NCBI RefSeq assembly: GCF_003144245.1
Contig: NW_020289975.1
Coordinates: 2,003,496-2,067,495 of the forward strand
DNA: 64,000 nucleotides
From: Jaminaea rosea
Taxonomy: Eukaryota; Basidiomycota; Exobasidiomycetes; Microstromatales
Direction: 5' to 3'
Part shown: positions 33,417 to 44,556 of the stretch, piece after piece
Layout of the letters: every line of letters begins with the position of its first letter
Numbering within the stretch: the stretch's first letter is position 1
Position numbers and translations under genes: made by a program
The notes under the pieces: model-generated
Databases searched by the model: none
Seen by the model: the letters and a program-made list of their open reading frames with translations, nothing else
What the model was told of the DNA's origin: nothing

Positions 33417-35645
33417 ATGGACAACGAAGAGTGAGCCGCTCAGCCCGGCCATCGACGCGCGTCGAGTCGCTGACATTCATGCATCCACTCATCCACTCAT
33501 CCACTCCCTTTGACCCAGTCTCATCGACTACGAGGAGGAGGTCCCCACCACCACAACGGGCGCCCCTTCCAATGGAGCAGCAGCCACAGACGTAGCAGCA
33601 CCCGCAGACGCAGATGGCAACAAAAAGGCAAGCATCATCCACGATCCAGACTTTCCCGCTTCCCATCTCGACGATGATTCCAGCCCAAGCCGCCGCCTCC
33701 AATTGCTCGTCGCCAATGAGGCTAGCGACAGCTCCTAGTCGTCGTCGTCGTCAATACTCTTGCGTATCATCGCGTCATCATTTGCGCTGCCTCGCTCTAC
33801 CGCTGCTGCCGCTATCTGATGGCACACGACCGCACTGCATGGCCTGCGCCACCATGAGCGACGACTGCGCGGCATCTTCGAGCCTTGAGTAGCCTCTGTC
33901 AGGCGGACAAGAGGTCTCAAAGCATGATGTTCCATCACGTCATACGCAGGTGAGGCCAGGCCAGGCCAGGCCAGGCCAGGATGGCAAATCTCTATGACCT
34001 GCCCGAAGCTGAGGCGAATTCTCATTTGTCAGACCTCGACGGATGCTCGACAGGAAGAGACGCCAAATGGGTAGCGGCATACGGTTGTAGCGGCGACATC
34101 GACTTCAAGTGCGCACAGCTCCATCGAGCAAGAGTTCTCTTTGCCCGTACCCGCATCGCATTCAGTCTCTCGTCACCCCGTCACGCTAGTCTCAGCGAGT
34201 TCTTACACGCCTACCCATCCCTCCTTCGCACCTTGGCCTATCTCCGGATACTCGCCTCCCCTCTTTCTATCCTCCTTCCATTCCTTCGTACCTCGCAGGG
34301 CTCCTACGTCGGCATCCATTCCACTGGATTCCGTGACTTCCTTCTCAAGCCTGAGCTGCTCCGAGCCATCTCGGACCTTGGTTTCGAGCACCCTTCGGAG
34401 GGTGAGTCTGCGCGGCTTCCTTTACCTCAAGTCAGCTGCTGAGCGCTCACGCTTCTCGTCTCTTTGCCACTCTACGCGTGCGTCCGCAGTCCAACAGGAA
34501 TGCATTCCCCAATCCATCCTTGGAATGGACGTCGTCTGCCAGGCCAAGTCCGGTATGGGTAAGACGGCCGTCTTCGTTCTGGCCACTCTCCAGCAGATCG
34601 AGCCCGTCGACGGCGAGACATCGGTCATCATCTTGTGCCACACTCGCGAGCTGGCCTTCCAAATCCGTAACGAGTACGCCCGCTTCTCCAAGTACATGCC
34701 CGAAGTCCGCACTTCGGTCTTCTACGGTGGCACACCCGTCGCGCAGGACCAGGCCATCCTCAAAGACAAGACCAAGTGCCCGCACATCGTCGTCGGCACC
34801 CCGGGACGAATGAATGCTCTCGTCCGTGACAAGGCCCTCAAGACGAGCGGTGTTAAGCACTTTGTCCTCGACGAGTGTGACAAGATGCTCGAGCAAATCG
34901 ATATGCGACGTGATGTGCAGGAGATCTTCCGTACTACGCCTCACCACAAGCAAGTCATGATGTTCTCGGCCACGCTTTCCAAGGAGGTCCGTCCCACTTG
35001 CAAGAAGTTCATGAGCAACGTGAGCAGCGGCGGGCCCGCAGCACGTCAAGTCAGCCGGTCAAAGACTAACCAATGCCTTTCTCCTCGCACGCCTCGCAGC
35101 CCCTTGAGATCTACGTTGACGACGAGACGAAACTCACCCTTCACGGGTTGCAGCAACACTTCGTCCGCCTGACCGAAACGGAGAAGAATCGCAAGCTCAA
35201 CGACTTACTCGACAGCCTCGAGTTCAACCAGGTCATCATCTTCGTCAAGTCTGTCGGCCGCGCCAACGAGCTGAACAAGCTCTTGCAGGAATGCAACTTC
35301 CCCTCCATCTGCATCCACGGCGGCCTGCCCCAGGAGGAGCGCATCAAGCGCTACACTGCCTTCAAGGCGTTTGAGAAGCGCATTCTCGTCGCCACGGACA
35401 TCTTTGGACGCGGTATCGACGTGGAGCGTGTCAACGTCTCCATCTCCTACGACTGCCCCGCTGACGCCGACTCGTACCTTCACCGCGCTGGTCGTGCGGG
35501 GCGTTTTGGTACCAAGGGTCTTTCAATCATCTTTGTGTCCAGCGATGGGGACGAGGAGGTGCTCAAGAGCATCCAGAGCAGATTCGAGATCGCTGTACCT
35601 GAGCTGCCTGAGAGCATCTCTGCCGACTCGTACATGACCACGTAA
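33417..35645 (+). CDS. SUB2: ATP-dependent RNA helicase Sub2/UAP56 (DEAD box)
   Basis: Acts in spliceosome assembly and, with TREX, in mRNA export. Exons: 33417-33430, 33519-33627, 34299-34401, 34490-35019 and 35100-35645, with phases in agreement and about 433 residues, the family length. The N-terminus joins to DLIDYEEE, typical of Sub2. [20 protein letters not shown] precedes the Q-motif region. Walker A AKSGMGKT is at 94-101, DECD at 203-206 (DECD rather than DEAD is diagnostic of this subfamily), then SAT and [10 protein letters not shown]. Intron 2 (33628-34298) is 671 nt with a GC donor (GCAAGC after AAAAAG); all other introns are under 90 nt. No GT donor in the neighbourhood restores the conserved KK-GSYVGI junction. 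Exon 1 is only 14 nt. Confidence 0.95.
33949..33981 (+). repeat. (CCAGG)n pentanucleotide repeat in SUB2 intron 2
   Basis: About six tandem CCAGG units inside the long SUB2 intron, just before an ATG at 33981. It is a simple-sequence repeat likely to vary in copy number. Confidence 0.8.
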
Positions 35646-35802
35646 AGACAAGGCGGATGGCGCAGGCAAGCTTGGGAGACGAGGGTGATACGACAAGGCT
35701 CCTCACCCTGCACATCGCCTCGGTGACGATAACATCACCATCAACTCCAACTCCCCCTTTTCTATCTTGTTCGATCTCGAATCCGCAAAATCACAAGAGC
35801 AA

Positions 35803-37755
35803 TTACTTTCCTGCACATCCCCTGCTAGCTGAACCTGTGACTCTTCGCCCCTCATCCATCTCCTTCAGCGCTTGCCGCGCATTTCTGCCGACTTCGCCGC
35901 CCTGGACATCTTCACCGTACCCCAATCTGGCTGACCGTTCTGCCTCTTCCAGTACGGCTCGTGCCCACTTTGCTCGCACCTCTGCCGTCTCCATCGCAGA
36001 CATATTGGAGTCCGCTTGGGCATCTGCGTAAGGCCCTTGCACAGGGAAGAGCTTTGGGGAGAGCAGGCGCGACCACGACTGACTGGAAGGCGGGTAGGAG
36101 CTACAGCCAGAGGGCGACGAAGCCGACAAAAGCCACCGCCCTGCAAGACAGAGTTGTACGCCGCGACCAGGATGACCTCGTGAGTAGAGTGCTGGCTCGC
36201 TCTTGCTTGTTGCGTCGTCTAAAGCGAAGCCCAGGGCTGCTGCGTCCATCATGGCCAGCCGTGCTCCGGCGTCTATCACGTCGTCTGCTGTTACGCTGTT
36301 GACGGCCCCTTCCGCTTCGAGGCGTCCGTACAGCTGGCTGAGGACGTCCTTTGCTGCGTGTAGCACTTCTTTAAGGGGCAGGGAGCTTGGCAGCATCTTC
36401 GGTGCGAGGCCCTCAAGCAGGGGCCGATACGACTCGGTCCAGAGGTGTAGCAGCTCTCGTGTCGACATGGAAGAGTCGGATGCCGTCGCGACGCTCAGTA
36501 GCGTCTTTGCTTGCCTCTGCAGCAACGAGAGCTGACGGAGAAGCTCTGCAGCATCGAGATTCTGGCGGGCTGTGGCGCAAGAAGAGCATCGCAGTGTCGT
36601 TGGTCGTGTGAACCCAGAGGAAGGGCGAGCGATCCATCCTTTGCACGCTGGGTATCGAGGACACCAGAGCGCGTCGCGTGGATCTGGTGTAGGGCTGTAA
36701 CCTCGGCGTGCCCAAGCCTCTGATTTCCTCTTGTCCCCTGCACAGAGCTCGCACACGCAGTCGAAAAAGTAGTCTCTCTGAAGCTTTTGTGTCCTGGCCT
36801 CGTACGGATCTGCCACATCGATATACGCCGTCGTGACCTCTTCTCCAGGCTTGATATCCCGAATGGCAACCAGTCGCATTGCCCCCTTACTGGCTCCTAC
36901 TTTGGGGAAAGAGGAGGATGGGCCCCAGGGGAAGGAGTGGGCAGCATTCGGCCTGCAAGAGTGGTTGGCCATAGCGATAGCAGGCGAAGCGGCTAGGCCA
37001 ATGGCGCATTGATCACCTGTAGTGAGGAGGAAAGCGTTCGCGTGCGACTGGCAGATTAACTTGACCAACCCTGTCAAGCTTGTTAAGCCCAGCTGGCCCA
37101 GTAAAGTGGGTGAAGGGACATCATCATGCCGCAGGCCGAGGCCCATGCCCGCGAAACGGAGTACGCCCTGTGCGAGACGGAGGATGATGGCTTGCTCGCT
37201 TGGGTCTTGCATCTTGGTGGACATGTGCGATTCTAGGTCGTCAAAGGAGGCTAGACCTTGTTGCCTTTCGTGGAGCGAGTCAGTCCAGAGAAGACGGGAG
37301 AGGAGGCGATTGCGCGTATCGGGTATCACGAAGGGACAGGATGTGCTGCTCGATGATGAAGGGCCAGCACCGTCTCGTCTTATCGAATTCTCTGCCGCAA
37401 CTCTCCAACCCTGTAGTGCGCGACATTCCTTGTCGTGCACAAATGCCCAATCCAATCTCTGACACTCGGTGGAGCAGTACCGGCTCGTCTGACAGCCTTT
37501 GCACCTCTTTAGTCTACTTTTCTCGCCGTCACTTTCAGCAGCTGTTCGGTAGCAATGGGCACACCGCAGATCTAACTCGCTCGTGTCGAGGACGGCTGCG
37601 ATGGGGTCTAGGGTAAGGAGGGGCGTACCTGCCCGACACACCGTATCCTGGTCGAGGGGAGACCAGATGAGGGAGCGACCTTTGCCGGGAAGAGCCTTGA
37701 GTTCAAGAGACGAGTTTGACGTCGCACGCATGCTTGAGGACGACCTCGAGGACAT
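35803..37755 (-). CDS. MYND-SET domain protein, SMYD-like lysine methyltransferase
   Basis: Single-exon frame; the first ATG is at 37755, giving 650 residues. A MYND zinc finger starts at residue 65 (Cys-Ala-His-Cys, then CKGCQTSRYC, CQRLDW and the closing His/Cys), inserted in a split SET domain as in SMYD proteins. The SET core has NHSCRPNA near residue 270 and the RDIKPGEEVTTAYID segment that forms the cofactor and substrate pocket, followed by the Cys-rich post-SET YFFDCVCELCAG. The C-terminal ~250 residues are helical, as in SMYD. Such enzymes methylate histone or non-histone lysines; the substrate is unknown. Ser-rich basic N-terminus of ~15 residues. It converges with SUB2 across 157 bp. 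Confidence 0.88.
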   Translation of the reverse strand: MSSRSSSSMRATSNSSLELKALPGKGRSLIWSPLDQDTVCRAGTPLLTLDPIAAVLDTSELDLRCAHCYRTAAESDGEKSRLKRCKGCQTSRYCSTECQRLDWAFVHDKECRALQGWRVAAENSIRRDGAGPSSSSSTSCPFVIPDTRNRLLSRLLWTDSLHERQQGLASFDDLESHMSTKMQDPSEQAIILRLAQGVLRFAGMGLGLRHDDVPSPTLLGQLGLTSLTGLVKLICQSHANAFLLTTGDQCAIGLAASPAIAMANHSCRPNAAHSFPWGPSSSFPKVGASKGAMRLVAIRDIKPGEEVTTAYIDVADPYEARTQKLQRDYFFDCVCELCAGDKRKSEAWARRGYSPTPDPRDALWCPRYPACKGWIARPSSGFTRPTTLRCSSCATARQNLDAAELLRQLSLLQRQAKTLLSVATASDSSMSTRELLHLWTESYRPLLEGLAPKMLPSSLPLKEVLHAAKDVLSQLYGRLEAEGAVNSVTADDVIDAGARLAMMDAAALGFALDDATSKSEPALYSRGHPGRGVQLCLAGRWLLSASSPSGCSSYPPSSQSWSRLLSPKLFPVQGPYADAQADSNMSAMETAEVRAKWARAVLEEAERSARLGYGEDVQGGEVGRNARQALKEMDEGRRVTGSASRGCAGK

Positions 37756-38032
37756 ATTCCTCCTTGGGCTAGGCTTGGAACCGCAAAGTACCGTTACCTT
37801 GCTAGCATCCCGGCGGTTGCAGTCGTGCTCGAGAAGGAAGAGAAAGGAAAGCGGTGGGGCGCGCACTTTAGATGCGAGGTAAGGCACACGACACACGCAG
37901 CACGATGCTGCACGAACAGCCAAGAAGAGGAGGCGACAAGGAGATGCTGTTATTGGTGATTGAGGAAGCAAGCAAACAGCACGACGCAGATACGTGACAA
38001 ATACTCTTCTCCATTTCTCAAGCTGTCCCTCG

Positions 38033-39319
38033 CTAGCCTCCGCCACGCCCCTTGCCCCTTGGATTTCTCCTTCGCCCAGCCTGCTTCATAGATGGCGCAG
38101 GCAATCTCGACGAAGACGGCGCTGCCAATGCATTTGCCTCGCTATCGCTGCACGAACCTTCGTAGAGCTTGGTGAAAGCAGGGTCGAGCGCATCGTAGTC
38201 CGTGGCAGAGTTCGTCGCCGGGTCGAACTGTGCTACCTTGAGCATCCAGTCGAGCCGATGATCATCGGCGTCTAGATCCAAGGCATGGGCGTACTGCTGC
38301 CAAACAGACAGTGAAAGGTCAGATGAGCGCCCACGCCCGCAGCATGATGATGAAGGAGTGAAGTGTCCAATCTACTGAGCTCATGAGCTAGAAGATGTTA
38401 CTGAGAATTGAATGACGGACGCAGAGAGCGTGGAGAGAAAGTAATGAGAGAATGGAAAAGAGTGCGAAATGCCACGTGTACTCACCTCGTCGCCATCAGT
38501 GTCCTCCACAGTTGTCATCTTTGCGGCCTTCTCATTGTTGCCCGCGGCTGCAGATGAAGTCGTCGGAGGCTTAGCTGGGCCAAGTGGCTTCTTCTGAGCT
38601 GCCGCCTGTTGTTGCTGTTGCGCAGCTGCTGCTGCCTGAAGCTGAGCGAGCTGCGCTGCGACTTGAGGTGGTATTTGGCCTTGTTGTTGTTGCTGTTGCT
38701 GCTGTTGCTGAGGCGCTTGGATGGTGACGCTGGTACCCGGCGGTGTGAAGAGGGGCGGCAGGGTAATCGTCGGCTTGGGAACAGGTTTACCCAGGTTGGT
38801 AAGAATTTCAACCTGCTTCTTCCTCTCTGAGACAATGCTATAGTAGATCTCCTTGTGCTTCATATGCGTGACCATCTCGCTCGCTGACGGGAAGATGATC
38901 TGACCCCATCCCTCCCTGAAAGTGTTTGCCTCGCTGACCACGTCGAGAATCTCTGCCTCGAGCTCCTTTTCTGCCAAGGCGAACCGAGCCGTCGTCTCAT
39001 CACCAATGCTTCCCTTCTGGAGGAGCACCTGCAAAGCCTGCTTGTCGTCGCGCATCTGCATTATGCGCTTGACATCCGTCATCGCCCTCGCCAGCAAAGC
39101 TCCCTTGAGCACATCATCCGACACTTTTTGACCTTGCGCAGCTGCTGCTACCAAGGACTGGTATACATCTCGATCCGGATGGCCTTCAGGGAACCAAGGC
39201 TCCGAGGAACCCTTTGCAAGATTCTTGGCTGAGCGTTTGCGATAGACGGACGAGAAGAGGGAGAGGGAGAGGAAGAGGACGCCAATATAGCCAAGTGGTA
39301 CCCAGATAGAGAGGGCCAT
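38033..39319 (-). CDS. SEC66: Sec66/Sec71 subunit of the Sec63 post-translational translocon
   Basis: Non-essential subunit of the Sec62/63 complex that drives post-translational import into the endoplasmic reticulum. Exon 1 is 39319-38486 and exon 2 is 38296-38033, phase 0, about 365 residues. An N-terminal membrane segment (about residues 5-25, WVPLGYIGVLFLSLSLFSS) is followed by YRKR and then the conserved cytosolic domain with PWFPEGHPDRDVYQSL, VLKGALLARAMTDVKRI and GWGQIIFPSASEM. A poly-Gln/Ala region (about 210-250) separates this from a Sec66-unlike tail. The tail exon is inferred: the donor GTGAGT at 38485 and the CAG at 38299-38297 join DGDE to QYAHALD in frame. The 189-nt intron is long for this window. 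Exon 1 identity is firm; the last 87 residues are less certain. Confidence 0.85.
38686..38716 (-). repeat. CAA/CAG repeat encoding poly-Gln in Sec66
   Basis: A run of about ten mixed CAA and CAG codons on the minus strand encodes poly-Gln, with a second Gln/Ala-rich run just downstream. The mixed codons suggest it is more stable than a pure CAG tract. Confidence 0.8.
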
Positions 39320-40324
39320 TGCAGCAGCGGGCGTGCGGTGATTGGAGGAGGAGGAGGAACGCGGTGGTTGGAACAAGGTGAGGAAGATGAAGGCGGTCTG
39401 AGCGGCCCACTGCACCCACTGTCCAAAGCAGCCGGGCCTTCCGTCGAGTCGAAGTCGACGACGTGGATATCGAGGCTGGTCGGACTCTGAACGGAACCGA
39501 CTCGACTCGACTTGAGACGCAACGGGCCGGCCACGCGAGAAGATGAGATTTAGAGGGGGCAGTGCCGTTCGCACGCTGGCAGACAAAAGCACGCATCAGA
39601 AGGGGACACTGGGCGCTCCTCGAGACTTGATGTCAATGAATCAATCAAGTCGCTCAAATTGGCCTGCGTTGAGCTCAGTCCCTGGGATAGGAAGAGGTCT
39701 TTGTCACTCTTGTTCTCTGGCGCGCACCACTGAGCGCGATTGTCCGCGTGGTGCCCGCCGCTTGCCTGTCGAGCTGTAGGCGTGTTGCTTGGCTCCGTCG
39801 ATCGCATCGCGTTGTCGTGTCTGTGAGCTAGCTAGCTAGCTAGCTGCCTGAGGCGCGCCGCCCCGCCCTGCTGCCGTCGTCGACTTGCCCTCTGGAAGCG
39901 CTGCTGCTGCCGCCTCCGCCCGCCTGGCTTCAACGTCGTCGTCCGCCTCGACTTGAATTGGCCGCCGCCCGCCCACACGCACGCCAGAGCCAGAGCCACA
40001 GACCCATCATCTGCCTCCTCATCTCATCAACCACCGCCCTCGGCCCCTTCCGAAGTAACCCCCTACGCAGACGGCGACGACGACGACCAGTACTTCGTAG
40101 TGGGACACCCCAGTCGTCTTTCTGTCAGGACACACGCAATCGCCGTCTCATCGTCCTCGGCCTGGTCTCAGGTCATCCAGCCTCCCCCCCCCCTTTCCCC
40201 TCTTCTACTTGTCTAGCGGCTGCAGCGACCCCCACCCAACGTTGATCGCACCGCATCCCATCGACGTCGTACCCTTTCACTCCTCACTCTGGCAGCGCTA
40301 GCCTCGAGCTACCCAGAAGCCGCA
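39320..40324. promoter_or_regulatory. Divergent intergenic region, SEC66 / PP2A-B56
   Basis: About 1 kb between divergent ATGs, expected to hold both promoters and leaders. It contains a palindromic AGCT tetramer repeat (listed separately) and C-rich runs near 40180-40210 upstream of the phosphatase gene. No supported coding frame. Confidence 0.45.
39825..39845. repeat. (AGCT)n self-complementary tetranucleotide repeat
   Basis: Five tandem AGCT/GCTA units form a perfect palindrome able to fold on itself. It lies in the SEC66/B56 divergent promoter region. Function unknown. Confidence 0.85.
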
Positions 40325-42768
40325 ATGAAGGGTCTCAAGAAGGCAATGGTAAGTGCCATCGTGCCACAGCAGTGCATACACAGGCGCAACCACGCGTCAA
40401 CTCGACTGACTTTGTTGCTTGCCTTTGCCGCATTTTTCAGAACCTCTCAAGGTCAAAGTCAGCAGCCGACCCCAACGGCAAGGGTACAACTCCAGCACCA
40501 CCGCCCAAGGGAGGCTCCGTACCTGCCAACTCGGCCTACACGGGCTCATTGAAGGCCTCAAGTACCAGTGCAGGCTCATCTCCGGCATCGTCTAGCACAT
40601 CTCTCGTCGGTAGCGGTGGTGCTGCCAGTGGTAGCAGTGGACCTGGATCTGGAGCTGGCGCTGGCGTAGCAATGGGATCAAGTGCTGGAGGATCGTCCCG
40701 CAGTGGCAGCACGCCGGAGAGAAGAGGAGGCCAATCGCTGGCGGACAAGACTTCACCGGCCCCACCAGTCGTCGTCGTCTCGTCAGAGATGCCGTCGGAT
40801 CCCATCCCGCACAACCCGACTCATCAGTCTCCATCATCCCCACCTCCTCCACCGAGTGCCAATCTCGCAGCAATGGGCGGCGGGCTGCATGGTCAGCCAG
40901 GTGGATCGACAATGGGCCTCCAGACGGCGCCTGGCCTCCAAATGACAGAGTCGGCTGCTATTCCCAAGGCTGGCAGCATCAACAGGCTACGCCAGGGACC
41001 CAAGGACACGATTCCCGTCAACGCCAAGACGCCGCCGAGGAAGCAGCGCAGCTCGAGATTTCACGTCACGGAAAAGGTCGAGCTCGACAAGCTACCCAAC
41101 TTCAACGAGGTCGTCCCCGCCGATCGCCCAGAGCTATTCGTGCGCAAGCTCAGACAATGCGGCGTCATCTTCGACTTCAACGATGCCAGCTCCGACCTCA
41201 AGGGAAAGCAAATCAAGGCTCAGACTCTCCACGAGATGCTCGACTACATCACCAGCCAACGAGGCGTCATCACCGAGCAAATATACCCAGAAGTCGTCCA
41301 GATGTTCTCGACTAATCTCTTTCGCTCCATCCCACCGCCAGTCAACCCGGCAGGCGACGCCTTTGATCCAGAAGAGGACGAGCCTGTACTGGAGCTGGCT
41401 TGGCCTCACTTGCAGATCGTGTACGAGTTCTTCCTCCGCTTCGTCGAGAGTCCAGACTTCAACACCAACATGGCAAAAAAGTACATCGACCAGCACTTTG
41501 TGCTGCAGCTCCTCGAGCTTTTCGATAGCGAAGATCCAAGAGAAAGAGATTTTCTCAAGACGACGCTGCACCGCATCTACGGCAAATTTCTCAATCTGCG
41601 AGCTTTCATCCGTCGATCGATCAACAATGTCTTCTTCCAATTCATATACGAGACGGAGAGGCATAACGGCATCGCGGAGCTCCTCGAGATTCTCGGATCG
41701 ATTATCAACGGTTTTGCGCTACCACTCAAGGAAGAGCACAAGACCTTCCTCACTCGCGTCCTCATCCCGCTGCACAAGGTCAAGAGCCTGGCGCTGTATC
41801 ACCCGCAGCTGGCCTACTGCGTCGTCCAGTTCCTGGAGAAGGACTCGTCGCTGACAGAGGAAGTTCTACTCGGCCTGCTCCGCTACTGGCCCAAGGTCAA
41901 TTCGCCCAAGGAAGTCATGTTCCTCAACGAGGTCGAAGAAGTCCTAGACGTTATTGAGCCCACCGAGTTCCAGAAGATCGAGGTGCCCCTCTTCCAGCAG
42001 ATTCAAAAGTGCATCAACTCTCAACACTTCCAGGTAGCAGAGCGCGCCCTGTACTTTTGGAACAACGAGTACATTGTCAATCTCATTGGCGAGAATGTGC
42101 AGGTCATCTTGCCCATCGTCTTCTCCGCCCTCTATCAGAACAGCAAGAGCCACTGGAATCGCACCATCCACGGGCTGGTGTACAATGCCCTCAAGCTGTT
42201 CATGGAGATCAACCCCGCTCTTTTCGAGGCTTGCACCAATGACTTCAAGCAGCAGAGACAGCTCGAGAGGCAGAAGCTGAGGCAGAGGGACGAGAATTGG
42301 AAGAGGCTGCGAGAGACTGCCCTAGCGCAATCAAAGGCAATGGGAGCTCAGCCGCCAAAGACGTTGCTCGAGGACGAAGCTGCCCCGCCGAGGAGCACGG
42401 CTGCCATGGATGAGGACGACGACTTTTCGGACAGCGAGTCGGTGGGAGCATTTACCGGTGGGATCAGAGACATGACGACGGGCGGGGCTGCAGGCGGAGG
42501 TGAGGGCGATGGAGACGGGGCCAGCTTCCTCGAGACGGGCGACGGTCCTGCGGATCAATCGAATGGCGACCTCTCCACCGCGGGAAGTGCGACGTTCAGC
42601 GATGCACAAGCGGCAGGTGAAGAGGGCGGAAAGCAGTTCCCGCAGTCACCGAGCAGCGAGAAGGGCGAGGGTCCGCATGTGAGGAGAAAGTCGTCCATAC
42701 CGCAAGACCCGACGGTACTCTCGGAGCTGGCATCGCACAAGGGGCAGGGATTAGAGGCTAGCCGCTGA
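40325..42768 (+). CDS. RTS1: PP2A regulatory subunit B56 (Rts1/Par1 type)
   Basis: Targets protein phosphatase 2A to substrates in cell-cycle, stress and septation control. Exon 1 (40325-40348) encodes MKGLKKAM; exon 2 runs 40441-42768 after a TTTTTCAG acceptor; about 783 residues. The first ~210 residues are Ser/Gly/Pro-rich and disordered. The B56 HEAT-like domain spans about 222-630, beginning [20 protein letters not shown]. It contains blocks invariant in the family such as [43 protein letters not shown] and [16 protein letters not shown], and ends with [16 protein letters not shown]. The C-terminal tail is acidic and Ser-rich. Identification as B56 is certain; one B56 gene is usual in fungi, hence the symbol. 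Exon 1 is only eight codons. Confidence 0.95.
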
Positions 42769-43324
42769 GCGCATCAGGGCACGCCACCGAACGAGCCATC
42801 CGAAGCGCTCTTTAGGAGCAAGGACACTATCTCTGCGCTCGATCGACCCACTAGCGCCACGAGCTCGATGCAGCGGCCGTCTCCCTGGGCGCCATCTACG
42901 CTGTGTCACTACTTCCTCGAACAGCAAGAGCCTCGACACAAGGAGCCCAGCTGTGGAGCAGGTCTTTCCATTTCCAATCGAGCGGAACATTGTCAGGATC
43001 ATCGATACAACGAGAGGGACAGGTCTTAATCCACCCGGTGCGCCCTTGGCCGCCACTGATTTCAGCCACCCAAACCACCCCGTCCCATCCAGAGAGAGCC
43101 TGTCCCTCTTCTCCGTCCTAGCACCGCCACCACCACCTTCTTCATCTCCTTTGCCACCTCTGTTCCATGTCCTTTGCCACTTCTTCTGTGTGTTCTTACA
43201 AGCAAAGCCATTCTTGACATTTGTACAGTTCGTGTTCGCGAAACAACCTGGCTTGCCGAGGTTGCTGTTGGTTGGTTGTGGATGTCAAGGCTGCGCCGTG
43301 AGGCATTCAATGACATGCAGCAGG
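42769..43324. other. Convergent intergenic region, B56 / cardiolipin synthase
   Basis: About 556 bases between convergent stops. The plus strand has C/T-rich stretches (43085-43180) but no supported coding frame. An apparent 207-residue plus-strand frame across 42953-43576 lacks family features and overlaps the cardiolipin synthase gene. Confidence 0.4.
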
Positions 43325-44556
43325 CTAAGAGTGCCATGGTGGGCGACCTGTCGTCCCGCCAGCCCCACTGTCATGCCCGCGGCCATTTCGCCTGTGGGCA
43401 ATGGTCTGCCTCGTCCTCTCTGCCATCCTCTTGAACATGCCGGGCCCTTTGCTCTTTGCCAAGTCCTTGTACCCTGCTCCCGTGACAAAGTAGCCCCAAC
43501 CCGAGATGATCGTGGTAGCAGCCGTGGCTACCCAAAGGGCCTTGAGTGGCCATTCAAGGTAATGGGCTGCTCGTGAGGCCCAATCTGACGTGGACGTCGC
43601 CTGATCCTTTGGCGACGACGGCTTGTCTACGACTTCTGCATCCTTGTCTCCCTCTTGGCCATGCTGTAACAAGGCAGCGAGGAGCAGTGCGCCTCCAACG
43701 GAAAGCAGCTGTAGAAAGGTATTGTACTTGCTGATCTGCGTTGGCTCTACTTGAGCAGAGGGAAGACGCGGATTCCAATAGCGTGACCATGTGACGGGAG
43801 CAGGGAGGGTGCGATAGCGGATGACAAAGGCGAGGCCGACGAGACCGACGTCACGGAGGATGATGAGCGAGGCGAGGGAAGCTGACGCGACGAATGAGTA
43901 GAGATGGGGAAAGTCAGCATGGAAGGGGATGTCTGGCTCGTCTCGTCTAGCGTTGGTTCACGTAACGTACGCGGTAGGAAACCTCGATACCCCAGTGTGA
44001 CGACCATGACGGTCATGAGGAGCTTATCAGCCGCCGGATCTGCGATCGACCCGAATACGGTGAATTTGTTCCATTTCCTTGCCAGCCATCCATCGAGCAA
44101 GTCTGTCACCGCTGCCGCGAAGAGTAAGCCCACAGCAGCGGCAAGCCTGTCAGTGATGATCAGGTAGCCTAGAAAGGGGGTAGAGGCGATCCTTGAGGCG
44201 GTGAGAATGTTGGGAAGGTTGAGGAGCTCTTCGGAGCGCTCCGACGAGGAGCGTGGGGAGAACTCGGAATCGTAAGGCGAGGCGGCAAGGGGACGACGCT
44301 CTTGAGGGGCAGGCGGTGGCTCCTTTGGCTTGACAGAGGTGGCCAAGTGCCGTGTTGCCTGGAGTCTTGTCGAGAAGTTGGAGCCTTTCGTGCAAAGCGA
44401 AGCAAACGAAGGTGAATGGCATCGAGGGGATGAGATGCCGATGGGCAATGGCGAGAGAAACGCGCGACGTGGCACACAGTGACTTGTCGTTGCAGCCAAG
44501 CCCAAATGGCTGATGAGTCCTCTGGCTGGCATTACTGGCCACACGAGCCTCGACAT
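43325..44556 (-). CDS. CRD1: Mitochondrial cardiolipin synthase
   Basis: Condenses CDP-diacylglycerol with phosphatidylglycerol to form cardiolipin in the mitochondrial inner membrane. Exon 1 (44556-43971) and exon 2 (43881-43325) are joined by an 89-nt intron with a GTACGT donor and CAG acceptor, phase 1; about 380 residues. The N-terminal ~90 residues are rich in Arg, Ser and His with few acidic residues, a likely presequence. NLPNILTASRIASTP starts the CDP-alcohol phosphotransferase domain. Its catalytic motif D-x2-D-G-x2-A-R-x8-G-x3-D-x3-D is intact at about 152-177. After the intron, LRDVGLVGLAFVIRYRTLP and ISKYNTFLQLL are specific to Crd1 rather than Pgs1-type synthase, with a final membrane segment near WVATAATTIISGWGYF. 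It diverges from HTS1 across 233 bp. Confidence 0.94.

Noticed and set aside
34447-35049. 200-codon minus-strand frame opposite SUB2
   Set aside because: Antisense to the helicase core; no supporting features.
42953-43576. 207-codon plus-strand frame between B56 and cardiolipin synthase
   Set aside because: Does not start at an ATG, is low complexity, and overlaps the well-supported CRD1 exon 2.
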